Source: Opitutia bacterium
GTDB lineage: Bacteria > Verrucomicrobiota > Verrucomicrobiia > Opitutales > Opitutaceae
DNA: 47,799 bases
Assembly (NCBI GenBank): GCA_947461205.1
Contig: CANHJG010000027.1
Span: forward strand, 1 to 47,799
Direction of reading: 5' to 3'
A program made the translations under genes and the position numbers. Below, in pieces: positions 1-6,545 of the stretch (position 1 is its first letter; the number at the start of each line of letters is the position of its first letter). Under the pieces are notes generated by a model. It ran no database searches. It was given only the letters and a program-made list of their open reading frames with translations, and had not been told where the DNA came from.

Positions 1-116
1 CAATTGCGCGACGGTTATCTCCGCCTCCACGAATGGATCAGGACCACTGCGCCGCAGTTGAAATGTATCGTGCCCGAGCCCCCCTCCCCAACAGGAAGTC
101 CGGCGCAGGCTGGCGC

Positions 117-281
117 CTAAAATCGCGTTTCAACTGCGGATTTTAGGTTGATTTCTGAGTGACGAGGCACGGGCTGGGAGATTTTGGTCTGCGGGTTTTG
201 GAACCAATCGTGCTTTCCGCCGTGCCGGATGAAAATCGCTCCGCCTTCTTCTATCTTTCCGACGAGATCCCGGCGCTTCAT
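117..281 (-). CDS. hicA: HicA-like mRNA interferase toxin (short C-terminus)
   Basis: This 54-residue ORF begins MKRRDLVGKIEEGGAIFIRH and contains GGKHDWFQNP and SQPVPRH, the typical order of HicA: an N-terminal helix, the catalytic His in GGKH, and the PRH segment. HicA toxins are double-stranded-RNA-binding-fold RNases that cleave mRNA until bound by HicB. Its ATG overlaps the upstream hicB stop as ATGA, indicating translational coupling. The usual C-terminal helix (LARKII-like) is replaced by a short unrelated tail (LKSAVETRF), so the toxin may be truncated or inactive. The stop lies inside a hairpin (arms around 118-125 and 139-146), and a 12-bp inverted repeat (52-63 / 128-139) brackets the 3' end. 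Family assignment is good; activity is uncertain. Confidence 0.7.
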   Translation of the reverse strand: MKRRDLVGKIEEGGAIFIRHGGKHDWFQNPQTKISQPVPRHSEINLKSAVETRF

Positions 282-469
282 GCCAGTTCGAGCTGCGCAT
301 GTCGACGGGCATTAGGGATCAACCCGGCGCTAAGATCCCGATAGAGATCTTCCAGGTGCTGCTGCAGATCATCCATGCTGCTTCCCTGCGTGGAATAGTC
401 GGGAAACTCGTCGAGATAACCGATCCAGTCTTTGCCGTCCTGCCAGTAGGTGAAACCAAGGGTCTTCAT
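278..469 (-). CDS. hicB: HicB-family antitoxin
   Basis: This 63-residue protein contains GYLDEFPDYSTQGSSMDDL followed by LEDLYRDLSAG, the signature of the short HicB family: a partial RNase-H-like fold that binds and neutralises HicA. The order hicB then hicA is less common than hicA-hicB but well known. The stop overlaps the hicA start by 4 bp. No separate DNA-binding domain is visible, as usual for minimal HicB. It lies leftwards of the attC-like site at 511-606 in the cassette orientation, so it is probably integron cargo; toxin-antitoxin pairs are common in chromosomal integrons, where they stabilise the array. Confidence 0.8.
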   Translation of the reverse strand: MKTLGFTYWQDGKDWIGYLDEFPDYSTQGSSMDDLQQHLEDLYRDLSAGLIPNARRHAQLELA

Positions 470-510
470 GACGGCTAAGCTGCGCTTTGTCGGAGGAAGG
501 TCAATTCTTC

Positions 511-606
511 GGCTAACGTCAGCGGTCAGCCACGCGCGGAGGACGGACCTTGAGTAGCACCAAGGAGGGTTCGTCCGCGCGTTGTGCTGTGGTGCTCTGG
601 TTCGGC
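511..606 (-). other. attC-like recombination site (third)
   Basis: Read on the - strand the ends are GCCGAAC (R'') and GTTAGCC (R'), each one base off consensus. The inner arms CAGC-ACAA-CGCGCGGA and TCCGCGCG-TG-GCTG pair, with two extra bases on the left arm, and the centre folds again through CCTTG/CAAGG. It is 96 nt, longer than the other two sites. The cassette between this site and the attC at 742-802 has only about 140 bp outside the attC and no convincing ORF; two overlapping - strand frames (526-726, 519-713) run through the site but resemble nothing known. Confidence 0.6.
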
Positions 607-741
607 GATGGGAGAACGCGTCCGATCACCGGCGAGTCGAGCAGCGAAGTCTTTCGGTGGAATAGCTCGGACATCTTTTTCTTCTTTCGGTGATTTGCTC
701 TCGGGGGTGACAAGACGACGACTCAAAAAATTCTCTCTTTG

Positions 742-802
742 GCCGAACGTTCAAGATGAGCCACGGCCGCTCGGGGCCGTTGGCTCTGGCGTCTGGTTAG
801 GC
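742..802 (-). other. attC recombination site (second)
   Basis: This 61-nt site differs from the one at 1226-1286 at only a few positions. On the - strand R'' is GCCTAAC and R' is GTTCGGC. The inner arms GAGCCAACGGCC and GGCCGTGGCTC pair, leaving one extra A in the left arm as the extrahelical base that sets orientation. It closes the cassette carrying the 113-residue membrane protein, whose stop codon falls inside it. Confidence 0.8.
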
Positions 803-1138
803 CGTTTGCTCATTTGGCTTTTTAGATAATTTCCAATCACGATAGACCAACCAACCAAAAATCAGGAGATAGGAAAATGCGATATGCGGCCAGGCATTGA
901 ACGATTGGCCTGCTGCAGCTTCATTGTTAGGAGGGAAGCCCGCGTGTAGGGGAGTCACAGCGGCCATCATGAACGCATAGAAAACTCGCCCCACAGGATT
1001 TGGATCTGGATCACCAGCGTTGAGGAGCCCAAACATAAAACCTCCAGCAGGACCCGCAGCAATCAAGCTAACTGCAACGTGGCGCAATAGTCTCTTTGAG
1101 CTCAACTTCACGGGTTGATTCTTTTTTGAATGATCCAT
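797..1138 (-). CDS. Cassette-borne small membrane protein
   Basis: This 113-residue protein is not recognised. A basic N-terminus (MDHSKKNQPVKLSSKRLLRH) is followed by a hydrophobic stretch VAVSLIAAGPAGGFMFGLL, a second around VFYAFMMAAVTPLHAGF, and a third, IAFSYLLIFGWLVY, before a charged tail (RDWKLSKKP). It therefore probably spans the inner membrane two or three times. It is the second cassette from intI. Its stop codon lies within the attC at 742-802, a usual arrangement for cassette genes. No function can be given from sequence; cassette genes are often lineage-restricted. Confidence 0.65.
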   Translation of the reverse strand: MDHSKKNQPVKLSSKRLLRHVAVSLIAAGPAGGFMFGLLNAGDPDPNPVGRVFYAFMMAAVTPLHAGFPPNNEAAAGQSFNAWPHIAFSYLLIFGWLVYRDWKLSKKPNEQTA

Positions 1139-1225
1139 GGCGCTGAAACTACGCCCGGTGCGTGAAGAGATGACGAAGGCACCATGAAATCGAGATGAAG
1201 ATTTTGGGCCACATCGGCATTCCGT

Positions 1226-1286
1226 GCCTAACGTTCAAGATGAGCCACGGCCGCTCGGGGCCGTTGGCTCTGGCGTCTAGTTAGGC
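1226..1286 (-). other. attC recombination site (first)
   Basis: On the - strand the site runs GCCTAAC ... GTTAGGC: both terminal boxes are perfect matches to RYYYAAC and GTTRRRY and complementary to each other. The inner arms GAGCCAACGGCC / GGCCGTGGCTC leave an extra A on the left arm, and CCGAGC forms the loop. It closes the first cassette (lipoprotein, 1294-1638). Near-identity to the site at 742-802 is typical of a chromosomal integron whose attC sites derive from one lineage. Confidence 0.85.
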
Positions 1287-1293
1287 TCTTTCT

Positions 1294-1638
1294 TCATTTC
1301 TGCTTCGAATCGGTCTTCACACCATACTTCTCCAAAAGCGCATCGACCTCGTTCACTGTCGCTAAATGTAGCGCGCCTTCGTAACGGGCCGTCTTCCCTT
1401 GTTCGTCTTCGTAGAGCTGGCCAACCGCGAGCTTGGTTCGGGAAGCCGGCACCTGAACAAGCTTCCCATCTTTGTATTCAAATAGGGTGCCATCAGCGGT
1501 GTTCAGGCGAAAAAACCTGCCTTGGCTTTCGTAGCCGGCAAACGTGCCTGCTTGCTTCTGAGTGGAAAAGCGCTCCCGGAAATCACAGCCGGTCAAAGTA
1601 AGGCACAGGCCGAAAAAGAGAATAAATTTGGGGTGCAT
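1294..1638 (-). CDS. Cassette-borne lipoprotein, first cassette
   Basis: This is a 114-residue protein with a lipoprotein signal: MHPKFILFFGLCLTLTGC, with the lipobox LTGC putting the acylated Cys at residue 18. The mature part is short and polar (TFAGYESQGRFFRLNTADG, then a Lys/Glu-rich C-terminus) and matches no family I recognise. The start at 1638 is chosen over an in-frame one at 1671 because the latter would begin before the attI/cassette junction (1647-1653) and would bury the signal peptide. As the first cassette, it would be expressed from any promoter in the attI region. Confidence 0.75.
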   Translation of the reverse strand: MHPKFILFFGLCLTLTGCDFRERFSTQKQAGTFAGYESQGRFFRLNTADGTLFEYKDGKLVQVPASRTKLAVGQLYEDEQGKTARYEGALHLATVNEVDALLEKYGVKTDSKQK

Positions 1639-1646
1639 GAAATTTT

Positions 1647-1793
1647 GCCTAACAGTGTTGTTCGGCTGCACTGAGTGCAGCTTTTGCCGAGAAGGTTGGG
1701 AAGCGGATTATGAGGTCGGCTTCAGAGGTAAAACGAGGCTGGGTGCAGCTTTTTGCGGTTGATGCCGATGCCGCGTAAAGCTGCACTCGACCG
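1647..1793. promoter_or_regulatory. attI / divergent intI-cassette control region
   Basis: The core GTTAGGC (- strand, 1653-1647) marks the junction of attI and the first cassette. Between it and the intI start lie repeated copies of GTGCAGCTTT: AGTGCAGCTTTT at 1674-1685, the same motif at 1743-1753, and inverted (AAAGCTGCACT) at 1777-1787. A palindrome CTGCAC-TGA-GTGCAG sits at 1666-1680. In known integrons attI carries direct repeats bound by IntI, and Pc/Pint promoters lie here; assigning these repeats to that role is inference. Confidence 0.6.
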
Positions 1794-3184
1794 ATGAGGC
1801 CCGAAACTGAAGCGGTGTCGTTTCCGGCGTGGAAATCTGCGCTCGCTAACATGGGTTGGCCAGAGGCCCAACAAGCGGAGTATCGAAGGGAAATCCTCGC
1901 ATTTTTGCATCTCTGCAAGGTCAGGAGGGCGCCAGCGACGATCATGCTGGCAAAAGAGTATTTGGCGGAACGGGCGAGACAAGGTCCAAACTCAGCGCGG
2001 GTGCCGCTGTTATGTTTTTTCAGGCGGGTAAGCGCGCGGGCGGCGGGCCGGCAGCGACACGCGGCGCGGAGACGGCCGGGGTAAAGCCTGCCCCACAGGC
2101 AGCCGACGGTGGAGCGGGCACGGGGGAAAGTGGGAACGGCGAAGGCACGGAAGCGCGGAGAAAGGCGGGCGCAGTGACGCGCCCGCCCACCCGGACGGCC
2201 GTGCCGCCGCGAGCGGCGGAGGACCAAGGCGGGGCCGATTGGGAGCGCGATCTGATCAAGGCGGCACGGAGCAAGGGTCTGCTGGGGCGTTCTGAGGAGA
2301 CTTATCGAGGTTGGGGGGCGCGGTTTGCGCGGTTTCTCGCGCCGCGGTCGCTCTCTGCGGCGGAGGCGGGCGACGTGGCGGCGTTTCTGCCGGAGCGGGC
2401 AGTCACCCGGCGGGCCAGTCCGGCGACGCAGAAACAGGCGCTGAACGCGTGGGTGTTTCTCATCCAAGAGGGCTTGCACCGGCAATTGGGCAACATCGAT
2501 TTTCGCCGGGCGTCACCGCAGAGGAGAATGCCGACGGTGTTGTCGCGCGAGGAGTGCCGGCGGCTGTTGGCGGAGCTGGACGGCACGGAGCGGTTGATGG
2601 CGGAGCTGGCCTACGGTGCAGGATTGCGGCTGATGGAGCTGCTGCGCCTGCGGGTGCACCCTTTGGATTTGGCGCGGGGCTGTCTCGTGGTGCACGGGGG
2701 CAAGGGCGACAAAGACCGCGTGAGGGTGCTGCCGGAATCACTGCGTCCGGCCCTGGAGCGGCAGCTCGCGCGGCTGCGTCCGCTTTTCGAGGCCGATCGG
2801 GCGGAGAGCCTGCCGGGGGTGTGGTTGCCGGAGGGACTGGCGGCCAAAGACCCGCGCGCCGGCGAGAAGGGGGAGTGGCAATGGGTGTTCCCCTCGCGGG
2901 AGGTGAGGATCGATCCGGTGACCGGGTCACGGCGCAGGCACCCCGTGATCGACACGACGTTTCAACGGATTTTGCAGCGCGCAGCCCAGGCGGCGAAGAT
3001 CGACCAGCGGGTGACGCCGCATGGGCTGCGGCACAGGTTTGCCACGCATCTGCTGGAGAGCGGGACGGATATCCGGACGGTGCAGGCGTTGCTCGGGCAC
3101 GAGAGCGTGGAAACGACGCAGATCTACCCGCACGTGATGGAGAAACCGGGGCTGGGGGTGCGGAGTCCGCTGGATGCGCGGTAG
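1794..3184 (+). CDS. intI: Integron integrase IntI, -1 frameshifted
   Basis: Tyrosine recombinase that joins attC and attI sites. The C-terminal part shows all catalytic elements: Arg in YGAGLRLMELL, HGLRHRFATHLLESG, LLGHESVETTQIY (nucleophile Tyr) and the closing GVRSPLD typical of IntI. An IntI-type insert containing WVFPSRE precedes them. The reading frame starting MRPETEAVSF continues to LLCFF, then must slip back one base at T TTT TTC (2015-2021) to continue QAGKRAGG...; the joined product is about 463 residues against roughly 320-340 for most IntI. The extra N-terminal 130 residues (YRREILAFLHLCK...) look like a second core-binding-like domain followed by a low-complexity Gly/Ala/Pro linker. 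The shift is either programmed frameshifting, a real one-base deletion, or a homopolymer sequencing error. Confidence 0.85.
2015..2021 (+). other. Slippery heptamer T TTT TTC in intI
   Basis: In the intI start frame the codons are TGT TTT TTC, so the heptamer has canonical X XXY YYZ phasing for -1 slippage. Slipping gives TTT TTT CAG, which enters the frame encoding the catalytic domain and restores the expected CFFQAGKR-like junction of a core-binding domain. A seventh T would do the same, so loss of one T is the competing explanation. Confidence 0.6.
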
Positions 3185-3241
3185 CGGACCGGGGGAGAAA
3201 GGTGAGTGAGTGCGGGGAAGACGCGGCGGCGGGGAAACCGC

Positions 3242-3275
3242 CGCGCCCGAAGGGCGCGGGTAGCAGGGCGCCCTG
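3242..3275. terminator. Paired hairpins between convergent genes
   Basis: A hairpin CGCGCCC-GAA-GGGCGCG (3242-3258) is followed by a perfect 12-bp palindrome CAGGGCGCCCTG (3264-3275), just before the end of the convergent heparinase-like gene. There is no T run, so termination would be weak or factor-assisted; it could also be a dispersed intergenic repeat. Confidence 0.4.
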
Positions 3276-3277
3276 CC

Positions 3278-5626
3278 CTAGTTGACCGGCCCCAGCCGCG
3301 CGGGGTCGTCGTGGCCGGGGGCGGGGAAATGCACGGTCCGGGTCTGGCCGCCGATCGTAACGTCCACGGTGACGCCGGTGGCGGCGTCGGTGCGACGGGA
3401 CTGCCACACGGGCGTCTGGCCGACGCGGTGCGGGACGAGCACGGTGACCATCCCGAAGTCCCGGCGACGTTCCGTCGTGCCGGCTTCGACGTGCCATTGG
3501 TTGGGAAATTCCTTCGTCGGCGCGGGCGTGAAGCCGTCGGTCTGCGTGAACGTGAGCGGCACAGGCGAGAGGTAGGCGACGGCGAGGCCGGCCTCGGGTT
3601 GGGCGACGCTCAGGCGGGCGGCTTTTTCATCGACCGTGAACGGGCTCAAAGCATGGAGCATGAACTGAAATGTCGCGGGCTGGGGCGCCACGAGTTCGTC
3701 GTAAATCACGAGGTAGGGCTGCGGGCCCTTCACGAAGACCGTGTGGCGGCGGGCCCGCTCGAGGCGCGGGCCGTAGGCGGCGGTGGCATCGCCGACGATG
3801 AGGTCGGAGGTCGGCGTGAGTTCCTCGCGGATGATTTTTCCGGTAGAGGTGGCGGCGTGCGGGATTTGGCCCTCACCGTTGACGAGCACGGCGTTTTGCG
3901 CGCGGGTGCTGTGGACCCATTGGTAGTGAAACTTGCTGCCGTGGAGGTCGCGGTAGGTGCAGGCGACGAGGAGGGCTTCGCCGTAGGCGTTGAGCAGAAA
4001 ACTGTTTTGGGCGTTGTGGCCGTGGCTTTGCGTGCCGAACGGGCTCGCTTTGAGGGCGAAGTGCACGTCGTCGCGCGCGTCGAGGAGCGTGGTGTGGAGG
4101 CTGGCGATGCCGATGCCGTGGAAAATTTTCGACTGGGGGAGATCGGTCGGCGGACGCGCGGCGGGGAGCGGCGGGAGGTTGGCGCGGTAGAGGAAGCCGA
4201 GGACGCCGCCGTTTTCCTTCATGCCGCCGGCCTGCGTCCACCACCGCCAGTGGCCGGCGCTGCCGCCGTCGCCGCTGACGCTGCGGGCGCGCAGGTGATA
4301 CTCCATGAAACTCGGCGGCGTGATCGCGCGAAACGAAAGATCGCCGAAGCCGGCGTTGGGCGAATGCGGCGGGGCGAGGTAGAGGGGGTAATCGCCGACC
4401 TGGGCAAAAAAGGGTTTTTTCAAGCCGTCGAGATCGAGGGCGGACTTCGCGACCTGCAGCCACCAAACGGCTTTGGATTGGTAGCCGCTCCAGTAGCTGA
4501 CGCCCTCGTGCCAGCCGCCGTCGTCGTCGGACCAGACGGGGTAGCAGGCGAAGAATTTATTGACGGCGTAGTCGAGCCACTGGGGCGCCTCGGGGATTTC
4601 GTCGAGCCAGGCGATGCCGGCCTCGGCGAGTTTGTGCCAGACGCGGTTGGCGTGGCTGCCGAACGGGCGCTGGAGGTGGCCGACGCCTTTTTGCACTTCG
4701 CCGCTGTTCCAGGCCTCGAGCACGCGGGCGCGGAAGGCGGTTTGGATTTTAGTGCGCTCGTCGGGGGTGAACATGTCCCAGGCCCAGTCGTAGGCGCGGG
4801 CGGGGCGGTAGAGGAGCGGTTTGCCGGCCTCGCAGTTGAGGGTGAAGTTCGTCGTGCCCTGCGGGTCCCAGGAGGCGAGATGAAGCACCCAACGGCGCGC
4901 GGCCTCGCCGTAGATCTTGTCGCCGGTGAGGAGATAGACGAACGCGAGGGTCTCGGCTTCGGTGCAGGCTTTTTCGGTCTGCTCGCGGTTGGGCCACCAG
5001 TATTTAATGAGCTCGGCATTTTCTTTGTCGCGGGCGGAGCCCCGGTGCACCGGCTCCGGCGTAGGGCCGGCTTTGATATAGGCGTCGGCAGATTTCTTGA
5101 GCACGGCCAGGGCCGGCGCTTCAGTCCCGCGCGCGAGGGCGCGGAGGCGGGGAAGGTCCTCCGGCCGCAGAAAGAGCCGCGGGTGTTGCGCGGGGACTTT
5201 GGCGCGCTGCTGGGCGAGCGTGGGCATCGGAAGGACGGCGGCGGTCGAGGGAACCTCGACGTGGCGGGCCAGGCTCCACTCGGAGGGCGCGCCGGTTTTG
5301 TCCACGAGGCGGTAGCGCCAGAAGTAGGTGCCCGGGGCGACGGGCCGGTCGTGGGTGTAGGTGGGCCAGACGATATCCGGGACGGTGGTGGTGGCGGCGG
5401 TGGCGGGGAAGTCGCGGTCCGCGGACCATTGGACCGTGTAGGTCGCGGCGTTGGCGGGAGCGATCCAGGTGAACGTGGGCGGGTTGAGCGGGACCGTTGT
5501 GCCGTCGGCCGGACGGTAGCCCCACTCGTCGGGCTTGGCGGGGCGTTGGTCGAGCGGCAGGGCCGCGAAAGCGGCCGAGGCGAGGAGCGCCAGCGAGGCG
5601 ACAAGGAGGAGGCGGGGCAGGAGCAT
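3278..5626 (-). CDS. Secreted heparinase II/III-like polysaccharide lyase (DUF4962 type)
   Basis: This 782-residue protein begins at MLLPRLLLVASLALLASAAFA, a clear Sec signal peptide; the longer in-frame start at 5743 has no signal and is rejected. A fibronectin/Ig-like N-terminal domain (PPTFTWIAPANAATYTVQWS) is followed by a long alpha-helical toroid region (HPRLFLRPEDLPRLRALA, GSHANRVWHKL, WHEGVSYWSGYQSKAVWW). A C-terminal beta-sandwich holds FGTQSHGHNAQNSFLLNAYG, the His-rich motif of heparinase II/III C-terminal domains. These enzymes cleave uronic-acid polysaccharides such as alginate, ulvan or heparinoids by beta-elimination. Substrate cannot be told from sequence. It acts in the periplasm or outside the cell. 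It is convergent with intI and divergent from the CPBP protease. Confidence 0.8.
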   Translation of the reverse strand: MLLPRLLLVASLALLASAAFAALPLDQRPAKPDEWGYRPADGTTVPLNPPTFTWIAPANAATYTVQWSADRDFPATAATTTVPDIVWPTYTHDRPVAPGTYFWRYRLVDKTGAPSEWSLARHVEVPSTAAVLPMPTLAQQRAKVPAQHPRLFLRPEDLPRLRALARGTEAPALAVLKKSADAYIKAGPTPEPVHRGSARDKENAELIKYWWPNREQTEKACTEAETLAFVYLLTGDKIYGEAARRWVLHLASWDPQGTTNFTLNCEAGKPLLYRPARAYDWAWDMFTPDERTKIQTAFRARVLEAWNSGEVQKGVGHLQRPFGSHANRVWHKLAEAGIAWLDEIPEAPQWLDYAVNKFFACYPVWSDDDGGWHEGVSYWSGYQSKAVWWLQVAKSALDLDGLKKPFFAQVGDYPLYLAPPHSPNAGFGDLSFRAITPPSFMEYHLRARSVSGDGGSAGHWRWWTQAGGMKENGGVLGFLYRANLPPLPAARPPTDLPQSKIFHGIGIASLHTTLLDARDDVHFALKASPFGTQSHGHNAQNSFLLNAYGEALLVACTYRDLHGSKFHYQWVHSTRAQNAVLVNGEGQIPHAATSTGKIIREELTPTSDLIVGDATAAYGPRLERARRHTVFVKGPQPYLVIYDELVAPQPATFQFMLHALSPFTVDEKAARLSVAQPEAGLAVAYLSPVPLTFTQTDGFTPAPTKEFPNQWHVEAGTTERRRDFGMVTVLVPHRVGQTPVWQSRRTDAATGVTVDVTIGGQTRTVHFPAPGHDDPARLGPVN

Positions 5627-5752
5627 GGAAAGAGGAGGACCGCCAGTGAGGACGGCGGGGAGCGCGGCGGGTTGCGCAAGATCTTCTGCGCCGGGGACGA
5701 ACGAGAAACCGGGAGGTTGCCTCGGCGGGGCGCGGTCGGGCATGACAGGCCG

Positions 5753-6364
5753 GTGAACTCCCCTCTCCTGCTCCTGATCATGACAGCGGCGGGCCTGTAT
5801 TTCGGAAAGCTGTGGCTGGACGACCGGCGGGCGGCGCGGAGCGGAACAACGAAGACGGGGGCGTTGCCGGGGGCGACGGAGGCGACTCGGCGGGCGGTCG
5901 TGATCGCGGTGGCGGGGGCGCTCGTGATTTTGGCGGCGGAGACAGGCGGCGAACTCGCGCTGGGACTCGCAGCGGAGCAGTCGCGGATGACGTGGCTGTT
6001 TGCGCTCTACTCAGTGGCGGCGGCCCCGCTCATCGAGGAGCTGATTTTTCGCGGGTGGATCGTCGTGGAAAACCGGGGACGGGCCGCGATGGCGGCGGGG
6101 GCAGTGGGGGCATCGGCGAGGTTTGCGGCCCTACATCCGTTTTTGTGGCGGTGGGATGCGGCGGGGTTTGCCCTGACTTTGGGAGCGAAGGGCTGGTTCA
6201 ACACGGCCGTGGTGTTTGCGCTGTCGCTGTGGCTGTATGCGGCGCGGCTCGCGCCGTGGAATCCGCCGCGGTCGTTGCTGCCGTGCTTCGCGGCGCACGC
6301 GGCGAAGAATCTGGGGGTGGTGGGCGTGAAGCTGGCGGCGGGGTTTATGGGGGCGTGGTGGTGA
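5753..6364 (+). CDS. CPBP-family intramembrane metalloprotease
   Basis: This is a polytopic membrane protein of about 203 residues with the three CPBP (CAAX protease/bacteriocin-processing) motifs: EELIFRGW (EExxxR), FAALHPF with a His, and a C-terminal HAAKN. Hydrophobic stretches occur near the N-terminus, in AVVIAVAGALVILAA, and around the motifs. The Glu pair and His residues are the predicted metal ligands and catalytic residues. The GTG start at 5753 gives a full first membrane helix (VNSPLLLLIMTAAGLYFG); ATG at 5780 is the alternative. The gene is divergent from the lyase with a 126-bp gap and ends before a terminator serving the opposite strand. The physiological substrate is unknown. 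Confidence 0.75.
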   Translation: MNSPLLLLIMTAAGLYFGKLWLDDRRAARSGTTKTGALPGATEATRRAVVIAVAGALVILAAETGGELALGLAAEQSRMTWLFALYSVAAAPLIEELIFRGWIVVENRGRAAMAAGAVGASARFAALHPFLWRWDAAGFALTLGAKGWFNTAVVFALSLWLYAARLAPWNPPRSLLPCFAAHAAKNLGVVGVKLAAGFMGAWW

Positions 6365-6463
6365 CTCGGCGAAAAAAACGCGCAACGAAGATTAAGGGTG
6401 GGCGAATCCCACCGTAACCGGAGCGATGACGAGGAGCCCAGCCGACGGCCGGGCCGACACGAC

Positions 6464-6493
6464 AAAAAAAGGCCGCGCGGGTGAGGCGCGGCC
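6464..6493 (-). terminator. Intrinsic terminator of the giant secreted-protein gene
   Basis: On the - strand GGCCGCGCC-TCACCCG-CGCGGCC is followed directly by seven Ts: a GC-rich stem plus T tract about 50 bp after the stop at 6546. Confidence 0.85.
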
Positions 6494-6516
6494 GAGAAGG
6501 AGCGAGAGAGCCGAAA

Positions 6517-6542
6517 GGGCGGGTCGGAGACCGCGCCCTACC
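6517..6542. repeat. 26-bp dispersed intergenic repeat, copy A
   Basis: GGGCGGGTCGGAGACC followed by GCGCCCTACC. The reverse complement recurs almost exactly at 42236-42261, where it overlaps the permease stop codon. Each copy can form a short hairpin (GGGTC/GACCC-like). Confidence 0.6.
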
Positions 6543-6545
6543 CGC

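Larger units (their letters stand above)
1..3184. mobile_element. Chromosomal integron: intI, attI and at least three cassettes
   Basis: The layout is that of an integron. An IntI-type recombinase (1794-3184, +) diverges from a cassette run on the - strand. Three attC-like sites (1226-1286, 742-802, 511-606) separate the cassettes. Each has terminal boxes close to RYYYAAC...GTTRRRY and an imperfect inner inverted repeat. The extra unpaired base(s) lie on the left arm when read on the - strand, which fits cassettes oriented leftwards. Box sequences also obey cassette exchange rules: each cassette's leading bases are complementary to the R'' box of its own attC (TTAGGC with GCCTAAC, TTCGGC with GCCGAAC). 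The array may continue past position 1. Orientation and family are established knowledge; the boundaries are inferred by eye. Confidence 0.85.

Noticed and set aside
1674-1787. CRISPR-like repeats near intI
   Set aside because: Only three short motif copies with unequal spacing and one inverted; no cas genes.
2311-3285. Second + strand frame within intI
   Set aside because: Alternative frame of the integrase gene; all catalytic motifs are in the other frame.
3206-5752. Very long + strand open frame over the heparinase-like gene
   Set aside because: Val/Gly/Glu-rich translation without family resemblance; it is the antisense shadow of the lyase gene. Only its last 612 bp (5753-6364) are real, as the CPBP protease.
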